DNA from: Heliocidaris erythrogramma
Taxonomy: Eukaryota; Echinodermata; Echinoidea; Camarodonta; Echinometridae
Assembly: GCA_025617745.1 (NCBI GenBank)
Contig: CM046858.1
Coordinates: forward strand, 31,138,534 to 31,202,533
Length of the DNA stretch: 64,000 nt
Direction: 5' to 3'
The first letter of the stretch is position 1, and every line of letters begins with the position of its first letter. The translations under genes were made by a program, and so were the position numbers. A model generated the notes under the pieces. The model had not been told where the DNA came from, did no database searches, and saw only the letters and a list, made by a program, of their open reading frames with translations. This document shows, one piece after another, positions 19,411 through 30,543 of this stretch.

Positions 19411-21830
19411 GCGAAAAGTATGCAGAAGCCTCCTCGCACGAAGGGGAGCACGAAAACGTCGTCGGTAATTCCTTCCCAGGCGGGAAGGTACTGAAGACGG
19501 CCGCCAACCCTCTCCTCCAACGCTCGGGGCGCACCTGTGCACGGGGCAGCTGGAAGCGCCACCGCGTCTAGGAGGCGGAAAGACAGCCTGAGCCTGCGGC
19601 TTAGGAGCCGAGGACTTAAGGCGTTTCAGAAGTTCCGTCGCCTGCTTGCGTGAATCAACCTCAAGTTGAATCACATCAGGCCCCTTACCTCCAAAGAGGT
19701 GAAGGCCGGAGTGCGGGACCCCGGCCAGGAGGGCAGGTATGTCCGCATCCGCAATGCCCAGAGAGGAAAGCGTAAGCTTCCTCCTAGCATTGGTGGCTAT
19801 TGCTGTCGACACAGACAGTTCCAACCACAACGAGCCTGTCCAGGACAAGGCTTCGTCTAGCAACAGGATGTCCGAGTCGGACATCTCGAGGTGCTGACTC
19901 CTAGCGCGAAGGGAAATGAGCGTACCCAAGTGCGCAGTCAGCCTCAGGCCAGTCCTGGAATGAACTTCCATTAAGGACGGGAGCTTCTCTATTTGGCGTA
20001 AGGTGTACTCTTAAAGTTGACACCAAGCCTACCACCTACATGTAGGAGGTCACTGGAACAGGACTTTCTCGTAAATTTATCGAGTGTCCTGTCGAGAGAA
20101 GGTGAAAAAACCCAGCCGAGGGACGGTTTTACAACGAGCCTGTCCTTGGACAAGGGGCTTCGTCTAGCACAGGATGTCCGAGTCGGACATCTCGAGGTGC
20201 TGGCTCCTAGCGCTAAGGGAAAGGAGCGTACCCAAGTAGGCAGTCAGCCTCAGGCCAGTCCTGGAATGAACTTCCAATAAGGACGGGAACCTCTCTATTT
20301 TGGCGCAAGGTGTACTCTTAAGTAGACACCAAGCCTACCACCTACATGTAGGAGGTCACTGGAACGGGACTTTCTCGTAATATAATTCGAGAGTGTCCTG
20401 TTTAGAGAAGGTGAAATCCCCGGCCGAGGGACGGACCCTACTAAGGATGCAAGAGGCTGTGAGGCGAAGTCATTGAAGACTCGCTTACAGTCCTCCGTAA
20501 GAGGGATGCCCTTGGAGGGACGCTCACCTTGAAAAAGGAGAGACGGATGTCCCGGATCAGCCCGACTCTGTAAAAGTGTCGGGAAGAAATTTCTCCAGCA
20601 GGGCTTGAGTCTCTACCGCCAAGGACCCAATGGTCTGGGGTGTAATCTCAGCCTGTGAAGAGACATCATCCTCCGAAAATCCAGACTGAAACCTGATCCC
20701 AAGAAGGGCGGTGTAAGCAGTCCCAGGATTCCTCCCCAGGCGGAGCACCAAGTGCCGCTGGAATGGGAGTAGCCCCGACCGGACGATCAAAGCTGAACGT
20801 GGTCGAGAGACGCCCGAAGTGGGGCGGTAAGGCTCTAGTGTGTTGGAAAACAAACACAATGAGCCAGATACCTGAGAAAAGGAACCGGATCCCAACCCAC
20901 TAGAAGCAGTGGTGGTAAACAAGGGAAAACCAGTGTTCCTAGCCAGATAACCGGTAGAAACCGGTATCCGAACCGGATATCCGGTATCCGAACCGGACCT
21001 GGGTCGGGTCGGGTATAGGTATCCCCCCTTCCCCCTTGGGGGGAGGGGTTGGAGTCAGGCGTGGTGGGGAGTACAGACACAGAGTCTGACCAACCACTCC
21101 GCTCCACAATGATCTTTCGGATGGTGACGTTAAAGGTCGGTCCCAGACGTAAATAATCATATCTGATTGATACACGTCTGTAAAAACCCAATTACACACA
21201 CACACACTTGAGATAATTCAAAATTTCATGGGAGACGCCCAACTCAGAAGAAGTGGTCGCCCCTTGGGGGCTAACCTTCTTCTTCTTGGCCCCCCCCCCT
21301 GACACATGAGGTGAACACACAGTCGGTGTCAAGGGGAGAAAGTCCGCCTCGCCTGTTGGCTGGGCAGTACTCTGGCGCTTACGTTTCTTGGGCAGGTGGG
21401 CATGTTTATTGCCCCCTTTACCCTTAGAAACGGGCACCGCCTCCGTAGTAGGCCCTGAAGGGAGTACTTTTGGAGGATCACGACTCTCTTTTTCCCTTAC
21501 CCGCCTTGGTTGTGTTAGAAGCGTGCGGAGAGACAAAAGGAGCCGATCCCTGAGCAATCACACCTATGGCTGGAGAGCGAGGAATGATGCTCGAGCGAGA
21601 CGAACTGTGGGCAGGGATAACACCCACAGTTTTATCGGTGAGAGGTATTGGCCGGAGGCACTCACTCCCACCGTTATACAAGTCTCTATCTTCGAGAGAG
21701 GTATTGGCCGTTTCCAGCACTCACTCTCTCGGTTTTCCCCGCATGAGTTGGTCGTCAAAATAGACGGCGAACTCATAACGGGGCGAGCCGTACACGAAGT
21801 AGGCCCTAACTTACCTTAGTCGAAGCTCCG
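19411..21830 (-). pseudogene. Gag-like region of the DIRS-type element
   Basis: The minus-strand frame ending at 19971 begins with a gag-like segment (LDEALSWTGSLWLELSVS, then KQATELLKRLKSSAPK) that runs without a break into the RT. Further upstream, 20557-20922 contains FQSGFSEDDVSSQAEITPQT and 21192-21557 a basic, Gly/Lys-rich stretch. In DIRS elements this ORF is thought to be the nucleocapsid-like protein; I see no zinc knuckle. The region is split by a 304-bp tandem duplication (19828-20434) and multiple frame changes. Confidence 0.6.
19828..20434. repeat. 304-bp tandem duplication inside the DIRS gag
   Basis: CGAGCCTGTCC at 19831 recurs at 20135, and similarity continues through GATGTCCGAGTCGGACATCTC, CAGTCCTGGAATGAACTTCC, CACCTACATGTAGGAGGTCACTGG and GCCGAGGGACGG. 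The copies differ by scattered substitutions and small indels. GATGTCCGAGTCGGACATC and CTACATGTAG are themselves palindromes. Confidence 0.92.
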
Positions 21831-22432
21831 TGGAAGTTATAATGTTGGTGCGAGATTAAATTCTCGCAGCCAACCCTTCCAAGGCTGGGCGAGTCCCCTT
21901 ATAAGTATTAAATACTGGGGAACGCCAGCCGAACGGAGACCTCGACATGGCTGAAATTAAAGACAAGCAACAAATATAGAAACCCATTTATAGTAATAAA
22001 TTTATTATTATTACAAAACAGTATAGATCTATATAAAAAGGTAACAACCAACTCACAAGACGGAGTGGGAATAAACTCCTATTACGGAGCACAACGTATG
22101 ATAAGACCGCTTGTCTAAGCGCGTTGAATCAACCACCTACAGACACGGGGGCTAGCCCGACGCAGTGTACTAGTACACCGTCTGTGAATAAAGCCCCGAA
22201 AGTGAGGAAAAACGGCAAAATAATTTCATTAATTTACCGTGAAGGAGGTTGACTCAGGAAAAATCTGATACACCAAAATGAGTGTGAAAACATGGTGAAC
22301 GGGATTTTTATTGCGAAAGGCAACCAAAAACGCTTTTGGAGGTAAAAATCTCGCAATTTAGGTTAAGACTTAGCTTCATAGATGTCACTTCTCTGACGGG
22401 CGAGAACGGAAGAGGAAGAGTATGGCGGTGGC
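21831..22432 (-). other. 5' untranslated leader of the DIRS-type element
   Basis: Non-coding stretch between the gag-like block and the right terminal repeat. Nothing in it is separately recognisable. Confidence 0.5.
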
Positions 22433-22552
22433 GCGATTGGATTGGTGGACGGGGAGTACGCGCGCGCAGGCAGGGGCTGCGCGTTTTAGACTTAGGTTTT
22501 CTCGAATGACGGCATAGTTTGGGAAACTAGCAAATAGGTAGATACATCGATT
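22433..22552 (-). repeat. Right inverted terminal repeat of the DIRS-type element
   Basis: Reverse complement of 17291-17410 with no difference noticed. Similarity ends on the inner side at GCGATTGG and on the outer side at TACATCGATT. Confidence 0.92.
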
Positions 22553-22639
22553 TATTGCTGTAAATAATATCATAATAATGATTAAAAAAATGAAGAATTG
22601 CGTTCTCAATGTGCGTGCATGGTGTCCCACACGGTGGGA

Positions 22640-24265
22640 GGCCACATGCAGGGATGTTACATGGTATATTCAAGCGGCCAAAGCCCGCGGGGGGCATGGT
22701 TTAATCTATACAGCGGGAGACCGCGGCGGGCATGGTATACACCTACTGCAAATAAATACGGCGGGAGACCGCGGCTGACATGGGGGATTAACTTGAGATG
22801 CGCCCAGCTATGACCCCATGCCGACTGCGTACTGAACAGGGTCATTATTCAGTAGCGACTGTTCATGCTGGTCTCGTCCGGCATGGGGGATTAATTTGGC
22901 CTATCTGCGGCCTCTTGCGTTCCCCCCATGCCCCCTGCAACACGCTTTGATATTTTTGATCTTAAATTGTGAATATTACCAATTTCAGTTCCTTCTTTTA
23001 AATACACGGACATGAGGAATACACATTTAATTTTTTAAAAATATTTGATGATTAGTCCGGTTGTCAATTACGTCTTTATTTCTGTGAAGTCATGCTTTTT
23101 GTCTTTATCGATCTTCATACTTTGTCACCTGAACGAAAAGGATTTTTTTTCAAATGTTGCAATTACTATTACTGACGTCTTTCTTTGCTCCAATTTTACT
23201 CGATCCTATTCTTTATTTCCTTAAAGTTAGTGTATATATCAATCCTCGTCTTTCGTATATATTTTGGTGAAATCATGGACCCCGTTTACACAGAGACTGA
23301 ACTCGACTTTAGTCGAATTTGAACTCGAGTTCATTTGTGTGTAAACAGGGTAGTCGCAATTAGAACTCGAGTTCAAAACTCGAATTCGAATGACGACCCA
23401 GAGCAACTTTTATCGAATTCAAACTCGACTATTATCGATTTTAAATTCGCTATTTGCAGTGTGAACGGACGCGTAATTGAAAGTCGACTAGCAAATATCT
23501 AGCCAGTGACCCCGTCATACGTCACTTCCGGTATTGCTAAGCAACGCTAAGCGTCGCGTCACTAAAACAAGCGTCATTCAACAAGTGAACCACAACGAAC
23601 GACGACACATTCACCGAACTGGCTTGATTCAATCCACCACGCGCTCATCATATCTGCAAAATATTCGTTCATAGTTTTGTAATTCTGACGTAAAATCATA
23701 CAAAACCAGATCAAAATGGCTGCGCTTACAATACTCACTACCGCCATTTTGAACTCACTCGCGGGGTTTTCACAAATTTAACCCGGAAGTTGATTATCAC
23801 GATATTCCCACCAAGCGAGGGCGTAATCAAGTCGAATTCACTTTCCTTCTGAATTCGAGTTCGTCCAACGCTTGGTGTAAACAGCCCACCGAAAAATAAT
23901 TTATGCTAATCCAAGGTCGCAATTGAATTCGCTGTCGAATTTGAACTCGAGTTCACTCTGTGTAAACGCGGTCAAAGTTTTGTCTTTTAATGCCCTTCAA
24001 CTTAGGCGACAGATCAAAAATATCACAGTGTGCCGCCTGCAGGCTCCCGCCAAGGCACGCGCCAATTAACGGACCCATGCCCGCCGCAGCCTGCCACCTC
24101 GCACTTAAAAATAAATCAGCCATGCCCACCGCGGCCTGCTACCGATTGCTCTTAAAAACTAATCGGCCATGCCCGCCGCGGCCTGCTGGCGATTGCACTT
24201 GAAATTAAATCCGCCATGCCCGCCGCAGCCTGCCGCGATTGTTCTTAAAAAATCCGCCATGCCGC
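22640..24265. mobile_element. GC-rich element with inverted subterminal repeats, non-coding
   Basis: The left part (22676-22795) has three copies of a unit with GCGGCGGGCATGG or a close variant, about 45-50 bp apart. The right part (24050-24262) has four copies of the complementary unit CCATGCCCGCCGCGGCCTG, about 58 bp apart. The two clusters face each other, as in foldback or subterminal-repeat elements. A separate inverted-repeat MITE (23278-23972) lies inside. Exact ends and target duplication were not found. Confidence 0.5.
23278..23972. mobile_element. MITE with GACC-CGTTTACACAGAG ends, about 695 bp
   Basis: Left end GACCCCGTTTACACAGAG and right end CTCTGTGTAAACGCGGTC are inverted. Both are followed inward by several GAACTCGAGTTC-like palindromes (23317-23380 and 23940-23960). 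Non-coding interior. No clear target duplication. Confidence 0.65.
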
Positions 24266-24508
24266 CTGCGTGCGGTCATAGTACCAATCACCGTTAATAT
24301 GACACTCTTGGTCAATTTAAGGGACATTTATAATGGCGCCATCTACGTTTGCAATCGTGGCCGAGTTACCCAAGAAAGCTGAATAAAATAAAAATCTGCC
24401 CGGTGCTTCGTGGTGGGTGAAGATGCTTTTCGAGGCGAAGTACATCTTATATTTATTTTTTTTTATTAAAGTTGACTTTATCTAAATTGCCAACATCGTG
24501 GGGGTTCA
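24266..24508. other. Spacer, nothing recognised
   Basis: No open frame or repeat partner seen. Confidence 0.5.
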
Positions 24509-25475
24509 GGGGAGAGGGTCAACTTAGCTGGAAAGTAACCATTTTTCATGTTCATGGATGTAAAGATCACATATTCACATGTAGTGTCTTTGGTCTATAA
24601 ACTAATTTGCCGTCTGGCATGCTCTATCTGGTTCCCGAAGTGGTGATAAAATCGAGCGAGATTATGGTAACCGTGGGGTACACGTATCGGCACGGCTGCT
24701 GAAAAAAGCTGTGCGCGGCCATAGAGAATATGGTGTCCCAAATCTTACCGTGATGCGTGCATTCAATTATTTCCCAGTTTACTAATATCTAACATATTCA
24801 TACCGCCACTATTAAGATATATTAACGAATAAAAATTGAAGATTAATGATCATATTCATATTCAGCAACTCAAGCTCTTTCAAAAAAATATATAATTTGT
24901 CTGTAATTATTATCAGGAATAAATAAAGGATATTTATCATGACCTTGTTTGTCCAATGATAGGGTACTTGGACAAGAAAATAACGCTACCTCAGGAATAA
25001 AAAATGTGTGGCTTCATCCGAAAAAAAATCAAGAACATAAAAGTATTTCTCTTTGTAATAAAAAGGGAAATAATGAATTTCCCGACAACCATTTAGATTA
25101 TATATGCGGAGAATATTAGGAAATAATTTAAGTTGTCGAAGGAAGTTCATTTCCACGTCCAAATTTTGGTCTCGACCAAAATATGGACGCGGCAATTTTG
25201 CCCTCTTCCGAAAGTGCGGAAACGCCAAAAAGTGTTTAAAGACAGTGAATGTAATAATGTACATGACTTTGTATCTGATAGACTTATTATTTGTATTTTT
25301 TTGTTTTGTTTCGTGCTTGAACAAATCAAACTCTTTCGACAGTGGTTTTGAAAATCAAGATGTACGCATGTTCATCCGTCTCGTAATGTACATTATCACA
25401 TTCAGAGGTGACGAGAAACAAAATGCATACATTACTTGTACTTGTGTTCTTTTCGCTATTCGCGCTATTGTAAAC

Positions 25476-25829
25476 GGGGTCATCCCTCTAGCTAAAATGT
25501 TCAATAGTTAACGGGTCCGATAGACCGACACCCAATAGATAGAAAGGTCGATGGACCGAAGGTACGAGTGGGTCCAGTAGACAGAAGGTTCTATAGACCG
25601 AATCGGCAGGAGGGTCCGATAGTCCGAAGGTTCTATAGATCGAATGACCAACGGGTCCGATAGTCAGAAGGTCCGATAGATAGAAGGTTCGATAGACCAA
25701 ATGTACGAGAGGGTCCAATAGACAGAAGGTTCTATATACCGAATCGGCAAAAGGGTCCGGTAGTCCGAAGGTTCAGTAGGGGTCCGATAGTTAGAAGGTC
25801 TGATAGACCGACAATAAATACGTAAAAAG
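25476..25829 (+). repeat. Left inverted arm of the foldback element
   Basis: About 350 bases of ten-base-scale units with the recurring words GGGTCCGATAG, GAAGGTTC and TATAGACCGAA. Complementary to 27310-27595 over most of its length. Confidence 0.88.
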
Positions 25830-27309
25830 GGTAAAATAGTGGGTATAATGATAAGTGGGTAAAAAAATAAGTGGTTAAAATAAGTGGGGCGTTCCAACCA
25901 AAGAAAAAGCAAAAAAGGAAGAGGTTGAAAAGGAAAGAAAAAAAGAAAAGAAATGAAAAGAAGAGAAAAAGAAAAGAAGAAATCAGAAAGGAAAGAAAGG
26001 AAAGAGAAGAAAGCAAAAATTCAAAAACTTCGCTCACTAGCATTATTAGGGTTATTTACCAATGCCCATTATATTTTCATTATTGATATTAATTAGTTAT
26101 TAATATAATCGCCATATTTGTGTATATAAACCAATGCCAATTATATTAATAAGTAATATTCTTATGGAAGTTATTTGGTTTGCATCTTGAATCTCTAGCT
26201 AATGATATGCTATTTTTCTACTCAAAGAATGTTAGCAACATAACTGAAAAGAATCGAGCGGCAAGTTGACCTAAAGGGGCTAAAGAGATGAATTTTCAGA
26301 AATAATGGCCTGTGACCAATAGTCTCTTCCCAATATGAGAACGGAAGATGCCGATAACATGTTACACAGATTATGAGAACGGAATAACAATACGCTAGAA
26401 CCTATTCTCAGGATATAAAATTCTTCTTTTTTTCTCTCTCTCTCGTTCGCTTGCTTTGCTCGCTCATACAATCAAGAAATTAGGCCTAGATTGTTTCTTG
26501 CAGCAAGCACCTCTTACGTCCTGCAGCAACAAGAAGCCCGAATATCATAATATTCGGGCAGTGAGGTATCCGACTATTCTCGAATTCCCCCACCCCCCCC
26601 CAAAAAAAAAAATGGTATAATTTACCCGACAGAGTCCACAGACTAAAATTTGCCACAAGGTAGTAGTATGGGTGTAGTCGGTGAACATTCAAAAAAGTAT
26701 AAATGCTGACATCATAGCTGGTAGGAAAATATCACATGACAACCATAAAAAAAAAAAAAAAAATGGAAACGCCCCCTCTCAAGATGTTTGTTACATTTAA
26801 TGAAAATTCAACTATAAAGTGTGCACCCCATAACATTGCTTTGTTTAAAAAATAACACTAATGTGTTAGAAGGGGACGCCCTTTCCTCAGCTTGCTCCAC
26901 TAGAAAAATATGCTTCGGGCATGATGGGCCTCGGGCTTTAGTGTGCACCATATAATTACATTTCCATGTTTCAAACAATGGTCAGCGTTCCCTATTGCCA
27001 ATACATCGGTTTAGTGGCAAAATTAACCGGGGGGCTGAGCTGCGCTGCATGGGTGGACCACCCCCGCCCCACGGTGATGATGATGATGCTGTCATAAAAA
27101 TACTTTTAACATGTTGAAAATGTATAAAACAAAACTTTAAAATAAGTTCCCCATTTTTTTTGGGGGGGGGGCGGGGGGGTGGGCCTACAGACCTAGTACA
27201 TCGGTTTATTACAATACACATAGAAAAAGATAAGGCATTACCCTTTTCCTTTTATGAGATAAATCTATCAAAAACGTATTCTATTCACTTATTTTACCTT
27301 TTTTACGTT

Positions 27310-27595
27310 ATTGTCAGTCTATCGGACCTTCTAACTATCGGACCCCTACTGAACCTTCGGACTATCGGACCCTTTTGCCGGTTCGGTCTATAGAACCTTC
27401 AGTCTATCGGACCTTCTGACTATCGGACCCTGTTGGACATTCGATCTATAGAACCTTCGGACTATCGGACCCTCCGTCGATTTGGTCTATAGAACCGTCT
27501 GTCTATTGGACCCTCTTGTACATTCGGTCTATCTATTGGGTGTCGGTCTATCGGACCCGCTAACTATCGGACCTTCTAGCTATAGGGCTGTAACC
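27310..27595 (-). repeat. Right inverted arm of the foldback element
   Basis: Built from CTATCGGACC, CTTCGGACTATCGGACCC and TTCGGTCTATAGAACC units. Somewhat shorter than the left arm because subunits differ in number. Confidence 0.88.
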
Positions 27596-27983
27596 ATTGT
27601 AAACATGTCAATCATTCTGGTCGTGTGAATGGTATGTGACCTCTTTTCGTCAGCGTGCCTTTTTTCCTTCCACATCCACCACGCACGAATAAAAATGTAA
27701 TGTCTTGTTACTCCTAACACACAATTCTTGATTTTTCTCTCCTAAATCATGCACTTGTCTTGTATGATAATCTCGGCTGAGTTCACTTCACTTTCTCTCT
27801 GCTAAAGAAAAAAAAGTATGTGTTTCCGCTCTATTTACTGCAGTTTAAAAGAAACAATCATATACTGCCTCTTGTAAAATTAACGCCCTGACAATTTTTT
27901 CTCTCCTATTAAATCACGTACCTGCATCATAATGTTGAAAGTTTTTCTTCTCTTTTTAAAGCTAAATTTCATTTCTGTATACG

Positions 27984-28855
27984 GGTCTGTCCATGAAGTT
28001 GGGGCTAAAAGTGTGACATGAGGGTCAAAATTTCAAAATTCCACAATGGCTTTTGTTATAACATTTTTAAGTTGCCCATGTCCCGTAGTTTTTGAGAAAA
28101 AAAAAAAAAGAATGGTTCGTAAGTTCTGGTAACAACACATTCACTAATGGAGCATTCAAGTAAAAATACCGCCTCTACATGGACACCACTTCAAGTTAGA
28201 TACACACCTGTGTGTTTTTATTTGTCATAATTTTTCATGTTTTCTTAGTGTGGAGGTACAGTACCAGTCAGAGATTTCAAGCTCACGTAGTCACGCTTTG
28301 TTGCGCTCGAACAGCAAAAGCCGGAACTCGTGAACGCTCCAGCTCATCACGCTGCCCTCGGCCGTTTCAGAACAATCGCCCATGCGATGACAGGTTTAGG
28401 TCCGCGAATCACGGTGTAGAAAATCGCCTCATTCTGTGGTGCGAATCGAACGTGTTATCGTACATTGTAGTAGCAATCACGTTCCGCGCGTGCTGCGCGG
28501 CTCAGACAGTATGCACGTACAGACTGTACGTATGTCATGGTGGAAAATGACCGAAGAACTGGGGTACTGGTTTACATGTACATGTAGTTTATTTTCGGTA
28601 TACAATGCCGTTGGTAGCAGTCTAACTTCTGATCGTGACATATATTGATTTTCATTGATTTCCTTTGATACCAAAACCTTTATAATGTGACAACAAATGT
28701 TTATAAAATGACAAGAAAAGTTTATAAAATAGCGTAAAAGGGAGTAGCTGTTGAACGCAGTGTCTTTGACAAAAGCTCTTTCACATCGGTGCTACATGTA
28801 CATAAAATATATACGTAGAGTAATAAATTTTTGAATTAGAAATAGAGGGGGAATG
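27984..28855. other. Unassigned stretch
   Basis: The duplicated segment ends at 27983 with GGTCTGTCCATGAAGTTGGGG, which may be the end of another mobile element. A 112-codon frame at 28212-28550 (Cys/Arg-rich) has no recognisable family and overlaps frames of similar length, so I do not call it a gene. Confidence 0.4.
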
Positions 28856-29270
28856 ACACAGAAGTGAGAGAGAGAGAAAGAAAGAGATGTCAAAGAAAAG
28901 AGCCAAATTAGACAAAGAGAGACTGAGAGCATTCATTTTGTTCTTATATTGAATTATATTTATGAAATGAGGCTCTTGACCTTTTTAAAACAGAAATATT
29001 GAATGAAAGATAAATGAACTGGAACGTAAGATAAGAGAGAGAGATAATTATGTCAAAGAAGAGCCAATTAAGTTAGCCAAAGAGAGACCGAGAGCATCAA
29101 TTTTATTAATCTACATGTAGCTCGGTTTGAAAATTTCTGCGTAGAAAATAACGGAAAGAACAAGAAGAGAGGGGAGCTGACAAAAGAGTTAGAGAGAGAG
29201 GGAGGGTGAGAGTATGGGAGCTTGTTTAGAAAGAGAAAGACCGAGGGAGAGCATGAATAAATAAACGATT
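28856..29270. repeat. Purine-rich diverged tandem repeat, about three units
   Basis: AGAGAGAG..ATGTCAAAGAAAAGAGCCAAATTA-ACAAAGAGAGACTGAGAGCAT occurs at about 28867, recurs at about 29035 and, weakly, at about 29180. Spacing is about 150-170 bp. Confidence 0.55.
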
Positions 29271-29387
29271 CACTTTATTTGTTAGAAAACAAAAAGTTTT
29301 AAAAAGTAGAAATTCAAGATAAACACCAGATCAATACCACATCGCTCGTTAAAAACAAGCGAAAAAATAATTCTACACAAAGTCACC

Positions 29388-29759
29388 TATAATGAATGAA
29401 CGTAATTGCAACGCAATTATTTATCAAATTATAAAGAGTTTGGTATATTTAACATGACCTTATTTCACACCATTCTAAAAGGGAAAGTGAAACTGATTCT
29501 GATAACTAAAACCGTTTGATTGTAAATACACAGGAGAAGGGTCAATGATCAATGAAATAAACCCCATTTTCAAATTGAAAAGCCCTCCGAATAATATCAC
29601 AGATTGTACTCGATCCCTCTTGAAACGCCGAACATGCCCCGGTGCAAGCAGCTGAAAATACAATGGCGTCTTATTTGTGAAATAAGGTCATGTTTAAATA
29701 CATCAAACTCTTTATAATTTGATAAATAATTGCGTTGCAATTACGTTCATTCATTATAG
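29388..29759. mobile_element. MITE with about 82-bp inverted ends, 372 bp
   Basis: Left end CTATAATGAATGAACGTAAT and right end ATTACGTTCATTCATTATAG are inverted, and complementarity extends to CTTATTTCAC (29459) and GTGAAATAAG (29678). The interior is non-coding; a 62-codon frame there is repeated unchanged in the second copy at 30630-30818 only because the DNA is nearly identical. Confidence 0.85.
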
Positions 29760-30543
29760 GACGTCGTCTGCTTAAGCAGGATCGATCCCGAGTGTGACGA
29801 CATCAAAACATCGCTATATTTCTGGCGAATCCTCGGATATTCCAGATGCTGAGAAGAGCTTTTATTTGTGTTGTTTTTATAATCATCAGATACGCAGTTG
29901 ACATAAAACTTATACGATTGCCATCTGTAAGCTTCCCAGTTTCTAGTGATACATTAATTGCCATATTTGTGATTTTCTTTGAATATCTACTTTAAGGATA
30001 TTTGAGACCAGTTTGTGTCCGGACTGTCTGTGAAATTTATGGGGAAAATTATTGGGGCAATTTCATGATTAGTAACTTTACACTTTATCAAATTTTAAAT
30101 ATTGCAAATATATATTCACCTACCAAAGGTCTACAGTACATAAAGAAACCAAAAGTAAATAAAATAAGAGCTGTAATGAGAACGTTTGATGACAGTAACA
30201 TTACAAAAAAAGGACATGAGAAACAAACCAAAGTTTTTGAAAAAATATTCCTCCTTATTGTATTGTACCTCAAACTTGGAGCCATATCAGTATGTATTAC
30301 TTCTTAAAGATCACATTGCAAGAAAATCACAAATATGGCAATTAATGTATCACTAGAAACTGGGAAGCTTACAGATGGCAATCGTATAAGTTTTATGTCA
30401 ACTGCGTATCTGATGATTATAAAAACAACATAAATAAAAAAGCTCTTCTAAGCATCTGGAATATCCGAGGATTCGCCAGAAATATAGCGATGTTTTGATG
30501 TCGTCACACTAGGGATCGATCCTGCATAAGCAGACGACGTCCT
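29759..30543. mobile_element. Foldback element with about 225-bp inverted arms
   Basis: Left arm 29759-29985 starts GGACGTCGTCTGCTTAAGCAGG and right arm 30318-30543 ends CAGACGACGTCC. The arms share GATATTCCAGATGCT-like, ATACGCAGTTGACATAAAAC and CATTAATTGCCATATTTGTG words in opposite orientation. The loop of about 330 bp includes a 101-codon AT-rich frame (30002-30307) without a recognisable family. TATA stands on both sides and may be the target duplication. Confidence 0.82.

Larger units (their letters stand above)
17291..22552 (-). mobile_element. DIRS-type (tyrosine recombinase) retrotransposon, decayed, minus strand
   Basis: Bounded by inverted repeats at 17291-17410 and 22433-22552. 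Minus-strand blocks run gag, RT, RNase H and tyrosine recombinase, the order typical of DIRS elements, which use a recombinase instead of an integrase and so leave no target duplication. All genes are broken: the second RT catalytic Asp is changed, the recombinase lacks its C-terminal catalytic half, and there is a 304-bp tandem duplication inside gag. The terminal word TAGGTAGATACAT-ATTTATTG resembles that of the element at 55.9 kb, so the two are relatives, but the coding regions differ widely. Confidence 0.88.
25476..27595. mobile_element. Foldback-type DNA transposon, 2120 bp, 9-bp target duplication
   Basis: Flanked by ATTGTAAAC at 25467-25475 and 27596-27604. The ends are long inverted repeats (about 25476-25829 and 27310-27595) made of many short units of the type GGGTCCGATAG and GAAGGTTCTATAGACCGAA. 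The terminal bases are GGGGTCATCC at the left and, read inward from the right, GGTTACAGCC. The middle is non-coding: a homopurine tract at 25903-26030, AT-rich DNA, and a G-run at 27163-27180. No transposase is seen, so it must be mobilised in trans. Long, internally repetitive arms and a 9-bp duplication match foldback elements; the superfamily is open. Confidence 0.9.
24509..27983 (+). repeat. Duplicated segment, copy 2, split by a foldback transposon
   Basis: 24509-25475 and 27596-27983 match copy 1 (11171-13090) in order and orientation. The 9 bases ATTGTAAAC occur once in copy 1 and on both sides of the insertion here. Copy 2 lacks the two extra stretches of copy 1 and about 30 bases near 25455. 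After 27983 similarity stops abruptly. Confidence 0.88.

Noticed and set aside
28212-28550. 112-codon plus-strand frame as a host gene
   Set aside because: No recognisable family, no supporting context and overlapping frames of similar quality.
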